Part shown: piece after piece, positions 7,896-15,008 of the stretch
How positions within the stretch are numbered: position 1 is the stretch's first letter
Layout of the letters: every line of letters starts with the position of its first letter
From: UBA11612 sp963976395
GTDB taxonomy: Bacteria; Pseudomonadota; Alphaproteobacteria; Rhodospirillales; Rhodospirillaceae
NCBI GenBank assembly: GCA_963976395.1
Contig: CAXBLG010000027.1
Span: 1-35,684 of the forward strand
DNA: 35,684 bases
Direction of reading: 5' to 3'
Notes under the pieces: model-generated
Seen by the model: the letters and a program-made list of their open reading frames with translations, nothing else
Databases searched by the model: none
What the model was told of the DNA's origin: nothing
Position numbers and translations under genes: made by a program

Positions 7896-8650
7896 CAAGT
7901 CGCGCCAGGATAGGCCCGGGGCAAGAATTGCATTTCAGAGAGAATGTGTCCGAGATGTTCGGAATGGTGGCCTATGCGGCCGCCAAAAATGGGTGTTGGC
8001 AGCGGTTCAAGAGGCAGGGAGGCGGCATCAAGGGTTGCTTTAAGGGCGGCATCAAAGTCCGCGCGGAGAGACTCCTTGGTTCCCGCAATGCCGAGTTTGT
8101 CTAGCGTGCTATCTATCTCGTCGGTTTCAAACAATTCACCGACAAATCTCCACATCCAATCGAGGCCGTTGGTCATGCGCTCGCGGCTCTCATCGGTACC
8201 GTCGCCAAGTCGCACCACCCACTCAGCGGCCCAATCAGCGTGATAGGTAATTTCCTTTAAAGATTTCGCGGCAATGCCGGCCAGTTTAGAGTCTGATGAT
8301 TGGATGAGGCTTTCATATAGCAGCTTCTGCCACGTCGAGAATATAAACTGCCGCGCAACCGTCTGTGCAAAATCACCGTTGGGCTGCTCGACGAGAAGGC
8401 AGTTGCGAAACTTCAGAGCATCTCGGCCAAAGGCCAATTTGTCGGCATCGCGTTGTTTGCCCTCTACTTCACCAGCGTAGTCGAGCAAAAGCGTCGCCTG
8501 GCCGAGCAGATCAAGCGCAATGTTGGCAACCGATAAATCGACTTCAAGTGTTGGAGCGTGACCACACCAGCCCGAAAGCTGTTGCGATAGGATCAGAGAA
8601 TCATCCCCGAGTCTTACCAAGTATTCGAAAAGCGCTGCCTCGCGGTCCAT
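7892..8650 (-). CDS. paaC: Phenylacetyl-CoA epoxidase structural subunit PaaC
   Basis: A 252-residue all-helical, ferritin-like protein. PaaC pairs with PaaA and holds the oxygenase together without carrying the working di-iron site. Characteristic segments are YLVRLGDDSLILSQQLSGWC near the N terminus, LSVANIALDLLGQATLLLDY, and EITYHADWAAEWVVRLGDGT in the middle. Length matches known PaaC proteins. It starts 4 bases after the paaB stop and overlaps paaD by 4 bases, so it sits in the middle of one tight operon. Confidence 0.95.
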   Translation of the reverse strand: MDREAALFEYLVRLGDDSLILSQQLSGWCGHAPTLEVDLSVANIALDLLGQATLLLDYAGEVEGKQRDADKLAFGRDALKFRNCLLVEQPNGDFAQTVARQFIFSTWQKLLYESLIQSSDSKLAGIAAKSLKEITYHADWAAEWVVRLGDGTDESRERMTNGLDWMWRFVGELFETDEIDSTLDKLGIAGTKESLRADFDAALKATLDAASLPLEPLPTPIFGGRIGHHSEHLGHILSEMQFLPRAYPGATW

Positions 8651-8654
8651 GTGA

Positions 8655-8951
8655 CTAAATGTTCTTTACGTTGTCGGGGATTTTATAAAAAGTCGGGTGG
8701 CGATAAATTTTGGACTCCGCAGGCTCAAACATCGGGCCGGACTGCGCGGGATCCGATGCCGTAATTTGTGACGACTGAACCACCCAGATGCTCACGCCTT
8801 CACTACGTCGCGTATAAGTGTCGCGGGCATGGCGAATGGCCAATTTCTCGTCGGATGCGTGTACAGACCCGACATGTTTGTGAGCAAGACCACCTTTTGA
8901 TCGGATGAAGACTTCCCACAAAGGCCATTCGTTTCTCGATGCCTTATCCAT
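8655..8951 (-). CDS. paaB: Phenylacetyl-CoA epoxidase small subunit PaaB
   Basis: A 98-residue protein, starting with MDKASRNEWPLWEVF. The segments WEVFIRSKGGLAHKHVGSVH and DTYTRRSEGVSIWVV are typical of PaaB, the small subunit that bridges or stabilises PaaAC assemblies in the epoxidase. The reading frame is open further upstream, to 9038, but that part overlaps paaA. The ATG at 8951 lies one base after the paaA stop, which fits coupled translation, and gives the normal length. Product assignment is firm; its biochemical role in the complex is less well defined in the family generally. Confidence 0.94.
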   Translation of the reverse strand: MDKASRNEWPLWEVFIRSKGGLAHKHVGSVHASDEKLAIRHARDTYTRRSEGVSIWVVQSSQITASDPAQSGPMFEPAESKIYRHPTFYKIPDNVKNI

Positions 8952-8952
8952 C

Positions 8953-9948
8953 CTAAGCAACCTTCTTAATAGGATTCTGCTTTGCGGCATGGGCGGCGGC
9001 GGCTTCGCGTACCCACGCGCCGTTCTTCCAGGCGTCAACCCTCGCTTTTATGCGCTCCTTCGCTACAGGACCCTCGCCTTTGACAACGGCCCAAAATTCG
9101 GACCAATCGATCTCGCCAAAGTCATACTGTTTACGTTCCGCATTCCACTTTAGTGCCGCGTCCGGAATTTTGAGTCCAAGAGCATCGGCCTGTGGAACGG
9201 TCACATCTACAAACCGCTGCCTAATCTCATCGTTTGTTTCACGCTTGATACGCCAGCGCATCGATTGTTCCGTGTTCGGAGAATTATCGTCCGTAGGGCC
9301 GAACATCATCAGCGAAGGCCACCACCACCGGTTCAGCGCGTCTTGCGCCATGTCATGTTGCTCGGGGGTTCCGTTCGCCATCGCCATCATGATTTCGTAG
9401 CCCTGGCGTTGGTGGAAGCTTTCTTCTTTACAGACACGTACCATCGCACGCGCATAAGGACCGTAAGAGGTACGCTGCAACGGAACCTGGTTCATGATTG
9501 CCGCACCGTCCACGAGCCAGCCGATCGCGCCTATGTCTGCCCACGTCAGTGTCGGGTAATTGAAGATCGTTGAATACTTGGCACGCCCGCTGTGGAGGGC
9601 TTGGATCATCTCTTCTCTGGAGGTGCCCAATGTCTCGGCAGCTGCATAAAGATATAAACCATGTCCGCCTTCATCTTGAACTTTGGCAAGCAACACGGCC
9701 TTGCGACGAAGAGACGGCGCACGCGATATCCAGTTACCTTCCGGCAACATGCCCACAACTTCCGAATGCGCATGCTGAGATATTTGTCGAACAAGTGTCC
9801 TGCGGTATGCTTCCGGCATCCAGTCGTTTGGTTCTATGAATTCGTCAGCGGCAACCCGAGCCTCAAAGGCATCCGTCAACGCCTCAACTTCGGTATCGGC
9901 TACCGCTGTCGGCTTGTCCTGGTGGCTTTGTAATTCCGTTGTATACAT
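8953..9948 (-). CDS. paaA: Phenylacetyl-CoA epoxidase catalytic di-iron subunit PaaA
   Basis: A 331-residue ferritin-like oxygenase subunit. With PaaB, C and E it converts phenylacetyl-CoA, O2 and NADPH to the ring 1,2-epoxide. Di-iron ligand motifs are visible as VQDEGGH at about 90-96 and CKEESFH at 173-179, with an earlier helix RQISQHAHSEVVGMLPEG at 54-71 expected to give another carboxylate ligand. It is first of the five-gene paaABCDE block. A candidate promoter with an operator-like sequence over its -35 element lies at 9988-10017, about 40 bases upstream of the start. The protein is slightly longer than the E. coli enzyme through N- and C-terminal extensions. No sign of damage. Confidence 0.96.
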   Translation of the reverse strand: MYTTELQSHQDKPTAVADTEVEALTDAFEARVAADEFIEPNDWMPEAYRRTLVRQISQHAHSEVVGMLPEGNWISRAPSLRRKAVLLAKVQDEGGHGLYLYAAAETLGTSREEMIQALHSGRAKYSTIFNYPTLTWADIGAIGWLVDGAAIMNQVPLQRTSYGPYARAMVRVCKEESFHQRQGYEIMMAMANGTPEQHDMAQDALNRWWWPSLMMFGPTDDNSPNTEQSMRWRIKRETNDEIRQRFVDVTVPQADALGLKIPDAALKWNAERKQYDFGEIDWSEFWAVVKGEGPVAKERIKARVDAWKNGAWVREAAAAHAAKQNPIKKVA

Positions 9949-9987
9949 TTGGCTTTTCCGGGTCCGTGCGTACTAACACTGTGTGTC

Positions 9988-10017
9988 AGTATAATAATAA
10001 ATCGAACAGTCGGTCAA
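9988..10017 (-). promoter_or_regulatory. Candidate sigma70-type promoter of paaABCDE with overlapping operator-like sequence
   Basis: Read on the minus strand, TTGACC (10017-10012) is followed after 18 bases by TATACT (9993-9988), a good match to sigma70 elements. Transcription would start about 35 bases before the paaA ATG. On the + strand, bases 10003-10015 (cgaacagtcggtc) match the cores at 2859-2871 at 10 of 13 positions and 11763-11775 at 9 of 13, and they overlap the -35 element, where a repressor would act. The palindrome is poor at this copy, so the operator part is less sure than the promoter. Confidence 0.5.
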
Positions 10018-10034
10018 TTAATAACAAGGGCTGC

Positions 10035-11237
10035 TTATACACGCTCTAGTAGTAAAGCTATTCCCTGACCAACGCCGATACACATCGTACAAAGGGCATA
10101 TTTACCTTTCCGAGCCTTCAATTCTAGGGCGGCCGTCTGAACCAACCGTGCTCCGGACATGCCGAGGGGGTGGCCGAGGGCAATAGCACCTCCATTTGGG
10201 TTGACGTGTTCTGCATCGTCAGCGAGTCCTAGTTTACGCAGGACGGCAAGGCCCTGGGCTGCGAAGGCTTCATTGAGTTCAATGATATCGAGGTCGGCGA
10301 CCGACATTTTGTGTCGGTCCAGAAGCTTCAAGGTGGCCGGCGCGGGGCCAATACCCATGATGCGAGGGGCAACACCAGCCGATGCGCCGCCGACGACCCT
10401 CACGATTGGGGTGAGGTTGTATTTTTTGACAGCAGCTTCGCCGGCGACCAAGACGGCACAGGCCCCATCATTTATCCCGCTTGCGTTTCCTGCCGTGACT
10501 GTACCGTCTGGACGGACGATGGGTTTGAGTTTTCCAAGGGATTCAATGTCTGTAGCACGCAAATGCTCATCTTTTTCGAAGAGAATCGGATCACCCTTTC
10601 TTTGGGGAATTTCGACCGGCGTAATTTCAGCAGCAAATCGTCCGCTTTCTTGCGCAGTGAGCGCGCGTTGTTGGCTGCGCAACGCGAACGCGTCCTGATC
10701 TTCGCGTGAAATATTAAAATCATCAGCGACGTTTTCCGCTGTCTCAGGCATGGAATCGAGGCCGAAATTAGCTTTGGTTATTTTGTTTGCAAAGCGCCAG
10801 CCAATTGTGGTGTCAAACACCTGAGCTGTGCGGCTGAATGCCGTTTCAGCCTTACTTATCACAAAGGGGGCGCGGGTCATGCTTTCCGTCCCTCCGGCCA
10901 CGACCATTTCAGCATCTCCGGTCTTAATGGCTCGCGCAGCCATGGCTACCGCGTCAAGGCCTGAGCCGCACAACCGGTTGATCGTTGTGCCTGGTACGGA
11001 TTCGCCCATGCCGGACAGCAGTCCGGCCATACGGGCAACATTGCGGTTGTCTTCGCCAGCTTGATTTGCGCATCCGAGAATAATGTCGTCTACGGTCGCC
11101 CAATCCACGCCTGGATTACGTGCCATCAGAGCCCGCAGCGGGATGGCAGCCAGATCATCAGCCCGAACGTTCGCTAGGCCGCCGTTATAACGACCAATCG
11201 GTGTGCGGATGGCATCGCAGATATATGCGTCAGTCAT
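10035..11237 (-). CDS. paaJ: 3-oxoadipyl-CoA / 3-oxo-5,6-dehydrosuberyl-CoA thiolase PaaJ
   Basis: A 400-residue thiolase. In the phenylacetate pathway it acts twice: it cleaves 3-oxo-5,6-dehydrosuberyl-CoA and later 3-oxoadipyl-CoA, releasing acetyl-CoA and finally succinyl-CoA. The nucleophile is C90 in NRLCGSGLDAV. The catalytic histidine is about H356 in GHPLGMSG, and the second cysteine about C386 in CTMCIGVGQG. CIGVGQG and the 400-residue length match the PaaJ/PcaF subgroup. It follows paaI by 21 bases and precedes paaA on the same strand, with an 86-base gap that holds the paaA promoter candidate. A generic acetyl-CoA acyltransferase is the alternative name; the context favours PaaJ. 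Confidence 0.92.
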   Translation of the reverse strand: MTDAYICDAIRTPIGRYNGGLANVRADDLAAIPLRALMARNPGVDWATVDDIILGCANQAGEDNRNVARMAGLLSGMGESVPGTTINRLCGSGLDAVAMAARAIKTGDAEMVVAGGTESMTRAPFVISKAETAFSRTAQVFDTTIGWRFANKITKANFGLDSMPETAENVADDFNISREDQDAFALRSQQRALTAQESGRFAAEITPVEIPQRKGDPILFEKDEHLRATDIESLGKLKPIVRPDGTVTAGNASGINDGACAVLVAGEAAVKKYNLTPIVRVVGGASAGVAPRIMGIGPAPATLKLLDRHKMSVADLDIIELNEAFAAQGLAVLRKLGLADDAEHVNPNGGAIALGHPLGMSGARLVQTAALELKARKGKYALCTMCIGVGQGIALLLERV

Positions 11238-11258
11238 TTGTTGTTAGTTCCTTATCCA

Positions 11259-11681
11259 TCAAATCACATTGCCGCCGACTGCGCGGGAGGCGCCTTGAAA
11301 TTCCGCCACTACGCGACCGTCGGCGCCGAAAACCGTCACCGCATATACGCCGGAGCGGCCTTTGAGTGATTTTTCTTTTGCCTCAGCCACTAGCCGTTCT
11401 CCAGCCGTGCTCGAATCAAGAAATACAATCGATGCGCTTTGGGCAACCGTGGTAACATTGCGTGAATTGCAGGCGTAGGCGAAGGCCGTGTCGGCGAGGG
11501 AAAAGAGCATACCGCCATGAGTACTTTTGTATCCGTTCAGCATGTCATCCCGCACTTGCATGGCGATTCGACAATAACCCACGTCCGCAGCTTCGATTTC
11601 TATATTCCAGGCCGGGCCGGTTCCTTCGCGGGCAAGGAGTGTGTCTGCGATGCGGCGTGCTAAATCGGAAGCGTCGGTCAT
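11259..11681 (-). CDS. paaI: Hydroxyphenylacetyl-CoA thioesterase PaaI
   Basis: A 140-residue single hot-dog-fold thioesterase. It carries NGYKSTHGGMLFSLADTAFA at 49-68, the PaaI signature, with the catalytic aspartate at D64. PaaI releases CoA from dead-end aromatic CoA thioesters formed when the epoxide or oxepin intermediates go astray, and so protects the cell's free CoA pool. The ATG at 11681 is preferred over one 33 bases upstream because AAGGA lies 8 bases in front of it and the shorter form matches the family length. It is the first gene of the leftward paa set and is divergent from paaG. Confidence 0.92.
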   Translation of the reverse strand: MTDASDLARRIADTLLAREGTGPAWNIEIEAADVGYCRIAMQVRDDMLNGYKSTHGGMLFSLADTAFAYACNSRNVTTVAQSASIVFLDSSTAGERLVAEAKEKSLKGRSGVYAVTVFGADGRVVAEFQGASRAVGGNVI

Positions 11682-11747
11682 TGTCGTCCTTGGCTGGAAA
11701 GATTCCGGATGCAATCAAGAAACATATCTATCGCAGCCAATAAGGCC

Positions 11748-11776
11748 TTGCTAGTAATAATCCGACCGGTCATTCT
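11748..11776 (+). promoter_or_regulatory. Candidate promoter/operator in the paaI-paaG divergent region
   Basis: The core contains the perfect 8-base palindrome GACCGGTC at 11764-11771, inside a 29-base block shared at 22 positions with 2844-2872. A TTGCTA hexamer at 11748-11753 and CATTCT at 11771-11776 lie 17 bases apart, the same geometry as at the other copy. The paaG ATG lies 23 bases downstream and the paaI ATG about 67 bases away in the other direction, so one bound regulator could control both. Its identity is not visible here. Confidence 0.55.
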
Positions 11777-11799
11777 GCAAATAATTGGGAGCACTAAAA

Positions 11800-12588
11800 A
11801 TGGCTGAAACAATCCTGTTTGAGATTGTCGGCGGCGTCGCACGGATTACTTTAAACCGTCCGGACCGATTGAACAGTTTTACCGTTCAGATGCACGAAGA
11901 AGTCGCCCAGGCTCTTTCTGAAATTGAGGGCAATCCGGAAGCGCGCGTGCTTGTTTTGAGTGGTGCCGGCCGTGGATTTTGTGCGGGCCAAGACCTTTCA
12001 GACCGAAGCGTCGCGCCTGGCGGTGCGAAAGTTGATCTCGGCGATTCCGTTGAAAAATATTACAGCCCGCTGATCAAGCGGCTTGCCGCACTGAAAATGC
12101 CGGTGATTGGAGCCGTTAATGGCGTGGCCGCAGGGGCGGGCGCAAATATCGCTTTTGCGTGCGATATCGTCATAGCGGCGCGTAGCGCCAAGTTCATCGA
12201 GTCCTTTGCTCATATCGGTCTCATTCCGGACTCCGGCGGCACATGGGCATTGCCGCGTCTGGCGGGCCAAGCTCGTGCTATGGGCTTGGCGCTGACCGGC
12301 GACCCCTTGAAGGCCGAGCAAGCCGCTGAATGGGGCATGATCTGGAAATGCGTTGACGACGATAAGCTGAAGGAGGAAGTCGACGCACTAGCGGACCGTT
12401 TTGCGAAGGGCCCGACGCGCGGGCTTGCGGCGACTAAGGCCGCGATCCGGGGGTCATGGTCGTATACCTTGGATGAAGAACTCGACATCGAACGCGATTT
12501 GATGCGAGAACTCGGCGCAAGCGCCGACTACGGCGAAGGCGTTGCCGCCTTCCTAGAGAAGCGTAAACCGGTCTTTACCGGCAAATAA
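11800..12588 (+). CDS. paaG: 2-(1,2-epoxy-1,2-dihydrophenyl)acetyl-CoA isomerase PaaG
   Basis: A 262-residue crotonase-fold enzyme that turns the epoxide made by PaaABCE into the seven-membered oxepin-CoA. The oxyanion-hole segment is GRGFCAGQDLSDR at 57-69, and GLIPDSGGTW at 140-149 carries the catalytic aspartate D144, equivalent to D136 of the E. coli enzyme. The glutamates used by true hydratases are not in those places, which favours isomerase over hydratase. The ATG at 11800 is chosen because GGGAG lies at 11787-11791; a TTG at 11785 in the same frame would place this site inside the gene. paaZ follows after 28 bases. Confidence 0.93.
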   Translation: MAETILFEIVGGVARITLNRPDRLNSFTVQMHEEVAQALSEIEGNPEARVLVLSGAGRGFCAGQDLSDRSVAPGGAKVDLGDSVEKYYSPLIKRLAALKMPVIGAVNGVAAGAGANIAFACDIVIAARSAKFIESFAHIGLIPDSGGTWALPRLAGQARAMGLALTGDPLKAEQAAEWGMIWKCVDDDKLKEEVDALADRFAKGPTRGLAATKAAIRGSWSYTLDEELDIERDLMRELGASADYGEGVAAFLEKRKPVFTGK

Positions 12589-12616
12589 TTCAATCTAAAT
12601 ATCGGAGGTCGCGGCC

Positions 12617-14647
12617 ATGGGTGTGTTGCGTTTGCGCAGCTTTGCTGAAGGAAAATGGGCCGATAGTTCAGGTCAATTTACCCCCTATTATTCTGCCGTA
12701 AACGGTGACGCTATTGCTGAAATCGGTAGTGGTGTTGCCGACTTTAAGGCCATGGCGGACTTTGCTCGAAATGTTGGCGGACCGGCTCTCCGGAAGCTTA
12801 CATTTCATGAGCGCGCCAAGATGCTCAAAGCCCTTGCTCAGGCGATCATGGCGAGAAAAGACGAGCTCTATGAATTGTCTTATTCGACGGGTGCAACCCG
12901 TGTCGACAGCTGGATCGATATTGAAGGTGGTGCAGGGACGTTCTTTGCATACTCGTCAAAAGGTCGCCGTGAACTTCCCGATGACCGGCTTTTGATCGAC
13001 GGCAACCCCGAAGCACTGAGCAAGGGCGGAACGTTTATCGGTCATCACGTCTACACCTCACTGCAAGGTGTCGCGGTACACATCAATGCGTTCAACTTTC
13101 CCGTTTGGGGAATGCTTGAGAAGCTTGCGCCCACTCTGCTCGCGGGTGTGCCGGCCATTGTAAAACCCGGCTCGGCAACAGCGTATCTGGCAGAGGCTGC
13201 ATTCCGCGTTATGATCGAAGCCGATGTATTGCCGAAAGGTGCAATTCAATTCATCGCCGGGTCCACAGGCGATCTCTTCGATCACCTGACCTGCCAAGAC
13301 GCTGTGTCCTTCACAGGGTCCGCGCATACATCGCTGAAGCTTCAAAGCCACCCGGTAATCACGCGCGAGTCCGTGCGGTTTGTTGCGGAGCAAGATTCTC
13401 TAAACGCTTCTATTCTCGGCCCTGATGTGACTCCAGATGCGCCGGAATTTGATTTGTTCGTCAAAGAAGTCGCGAAGGAAATGACGGTAAAGGCGGGGCA
13501 GAAATGTACGGCTATTCGGCGCGCGTTCGTGCCGGAAGGACTCATCGATGACGTCGAAGCCGCTCTGAAAGCGCGCCTTGGGAAAACGGTTGTCGGCGAT
13601 CCTCGCCTTGAAAACGTACGCATGGGCGCGCTGGTTAGCCGCGCTCAACTCGATGACGTGCGCAGCAAAGTCGCTGAACTTGCAAATGTATCCAAAATCG
13701 TCTTTGGCGACCCAAACCAAGTGAAGCTCGAAGGAGAAGGCGTTGCAAAAGGCGCGTTCATCTCGCCAATCTTGCTGCGTGCGGATGATCCATGGAAGGC
13801 CGACGCTGTTCACGAAATAGAAGCTTTCGGACCTGTCTCGACCCTTATGCCCTACAAGTCCGTGGATGATGCTGTCGCCCTCGCGAACCACGGTAAGGGT
13901 TCTTTGGTGATGTCAGCCTTCACATATGATGGCAGCGTCGCCAGAGAGATGGTTCTGGGCTCCGGCGCATTTCACGGCCGTATGGTGTTCCTCAACCGTG
14001 ATTGCGCAAAAGAATCAACCGGACACGGCTCTCCGTTACCGGTGCTCGTGCATGGCGGACCGGGTCGTGCGGGCGGCGGTGAGGAAATGGGGGGTATCCG
14101 CGGCGTTAAGCATTACATGCAACGCACCGCTTTGCAGGGCAGCCCAGGGATGCTCAGCACTGTGGTTAATACGTGGTTGCCGGGCGCGCCGCAGCCGACA
14201 GGGGATACCCATCCGTTCCGCTTGCCGTTTGGCAAGCTTGATATTGGATACACTCTTGAAACGGCGTCTCGTGAAGTCACGCTTGATGACATTGAACACT
14301 TTGCCAATTTCACGGGCGACACGTTCTACGCGCACATGGATGAGGAAGCTGCCGCAGCGAATCCATTCTTCCCTGGCCGTGTCGCTCATGGTTATCTCTT
14401 GTTGTCGTTTGCGGCGGGCTTGTTTGTCGAGCCGTCGCCTGGTCCGGTTTTAGCGAACTACGGTCTCGAGAATTTGCGGTTCGTCAAACCAGTTTCTCCT
14501 GGAGATAGCATTAAGGTGAAATTGACCGTGAAATCGAAATCGGCGCGAAACGAGGAGTATGGAGAAGTAAAGTGGGCCGTCTCAATCCTGAATAAGGATG
14601 ACGAGCTGGCTGCGACCTACGAACTTCTGACCATGAATGCAATGTGA
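12617..14647 (+). CDS. paaZ: Bifunctional oxepin-CoA hydrolase / 3-oxo-5,6-dehydrosuberyl-CoA semialdehyde dehydrogenase PaaZ
   Basis: A 676-residue fusion, as in E. coli. Residues 1 to about 520 are an aldehyde dehydrogenase: E258 in VAEQDSLN and C297 in AGQKCTAIRRAF are the general base and nucleophile, and HINAFNFPVWGMLEKL at 155-170 lines the active site. Residues about 545-676 are a MaoC-type (R)-specific hydratase domain that opens the oxepin ring, with FTGDTFYAH carrying D568 and H573. The reactive aldehyde passes from the hydratase to the dehydrogenase, giving 3-oxo-5,6-dehydrosuberyl-CoA for PaaJ. GGAGG at 12603-12607 precedes the ATG. Both active sites look intact. Confidence 0.96.
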   Translation: MGVLRLRSFAEGKWADSSGQFTPYYSAVNGDAIAEIGSGVADFKAMADFARNVGGPALRKLTFHERAKMLKALAQAIMARKDELYELSYSTGATRVDSWIDIEGGAGTFFAYSSKGRRELPDDRLLIDGNPEALSKGGTFIGHHVYTSLQGVAVHINAFNFPVWGMLEKLAPTLLAGVPAIVKPGSATAYLAEAAFRVMIEADVLPKGAIQFIAGSTGDLFDHLTCQDAVSFTGSAHTSLKLQSHPVITRESVRFVAEQDSLNASILGPDVTPDAPEFDLFVKEVAKEMTVKAGQKCTAIRRAFVPEGLIDDVEAALKARLGKTVVGDPRLENVRMGALVSRAQLDDVRSKVAELANVSKIVFGDPNQVKLEGEGVAKGAFISPILLRADDPWKADAVHEIEAFGPVSTLMPYKSVDDAVALANHGKGSLVMSAFTYDGSVAREMVLGSGAFHGRMVFLNRDCAKESTGHGSPLPVLVHGGPGRAGGGEEMGGIRGVKHYMQRTALQGSPGMLSTVVNTWLPGAPQPTGDTHPFRLPFGKLDIGYTLETASREVTLDDIEHFANFTGDTFYAHMDEEAAAANPFFPGRVAHGYLLLSFAAGLFVEPSPGPVLANYGLENLRFVKPVSPGDSIKVKLTVKSKSARNEEYGEVKWAVSILNKDDELAATYELLTMNAM

Positions 14648-14700
14648 TTTGCCTTCCTTTTGTTTTGCCATAACTACAAGTCAGGAAAGGGAGGGGCGGC

Positions 14701-15006
14701 ATGATCAAGTTGCTCGCATTGTACAGCACGCCGGATGATGCCGATGCGTTTATGGCGCACTATCGCGACGTACATTTGCCAATCGCGCGTACGATACCTG
14801 GATTGGTGAAAGCGGAAGTCACGAAGGTTGCGGCAACTCTCATGGGTGAGCCCGGTGACTTTCTTCTCGCGGAATTGTATTTTGAAGACGAAGCCTCCTA
14901 CAAGACGGCAATGAAAAGCCCGGAGAATGCGGCGGCCGGAAAAGATCTAATGGGATTTGCCGGCAAGCTCGTAACGCTCATGAAGGGCGAAGTGCTTGAG
15001 GTTTAA
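14701..15006 (+). CDS. EthD-like dimeric alpha+beta barrel protein in the paa operon
   Basis: A 101-residue protein. It starts MIKLLALYSTPDDADAFMAH, continues with YRDVHLPIARTIPGLVKAEV, and ends in two short helices and a strand. The 'HYxxxHxPLA...PGL' pattern is that of EthD-type dimeric alpha-beta barrels, small proteins found beside degradation enzymes. Some are thought to be accessory factors or small isomerases, but few have a known reaction. A strong AGGGAGGGG ribosome binding site precedes the ATG at 14701. It lies between paaZ and the hydratase/dehydrogenase, whose start comes 2 bases after its stop, so it is probably translated with the paa enzymes. Fold assignment is reasonable; function here is unknown. 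Confidence 0.78.
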   Translation: MIKLLALYSTPDDADAFMAHYRDVHLPIARTIPGLVKAEVTKVAATLMGEPGDFLLAELYFEDEASYKTAMKSPENAAAGKDLMGFAGKLVTLMKGEVLEV

Positions 15007-15008
15007 GA

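Noticed and set aside
8952..9038. Upstream extension of paaB by 29 codons
   Set aside because: It would overlap paaA and adds a Pro/Arg-rich tail not found in PaaB proteins; the ATG at 8951 directly behind the paaA stop is the better start.
9991..10000. Short ATA-type repeat (ataataataa) before paaA as a possible repeat element
   Set aside because: Only three units in an AT-rich promoter region; it is better explained as promoter sequence.
10159..10698. A 179-codon + strand frame opposite paaJ
   Set aside because: paaJ has all thiolase motifs in the same stretch, so this is an antisense shadow.
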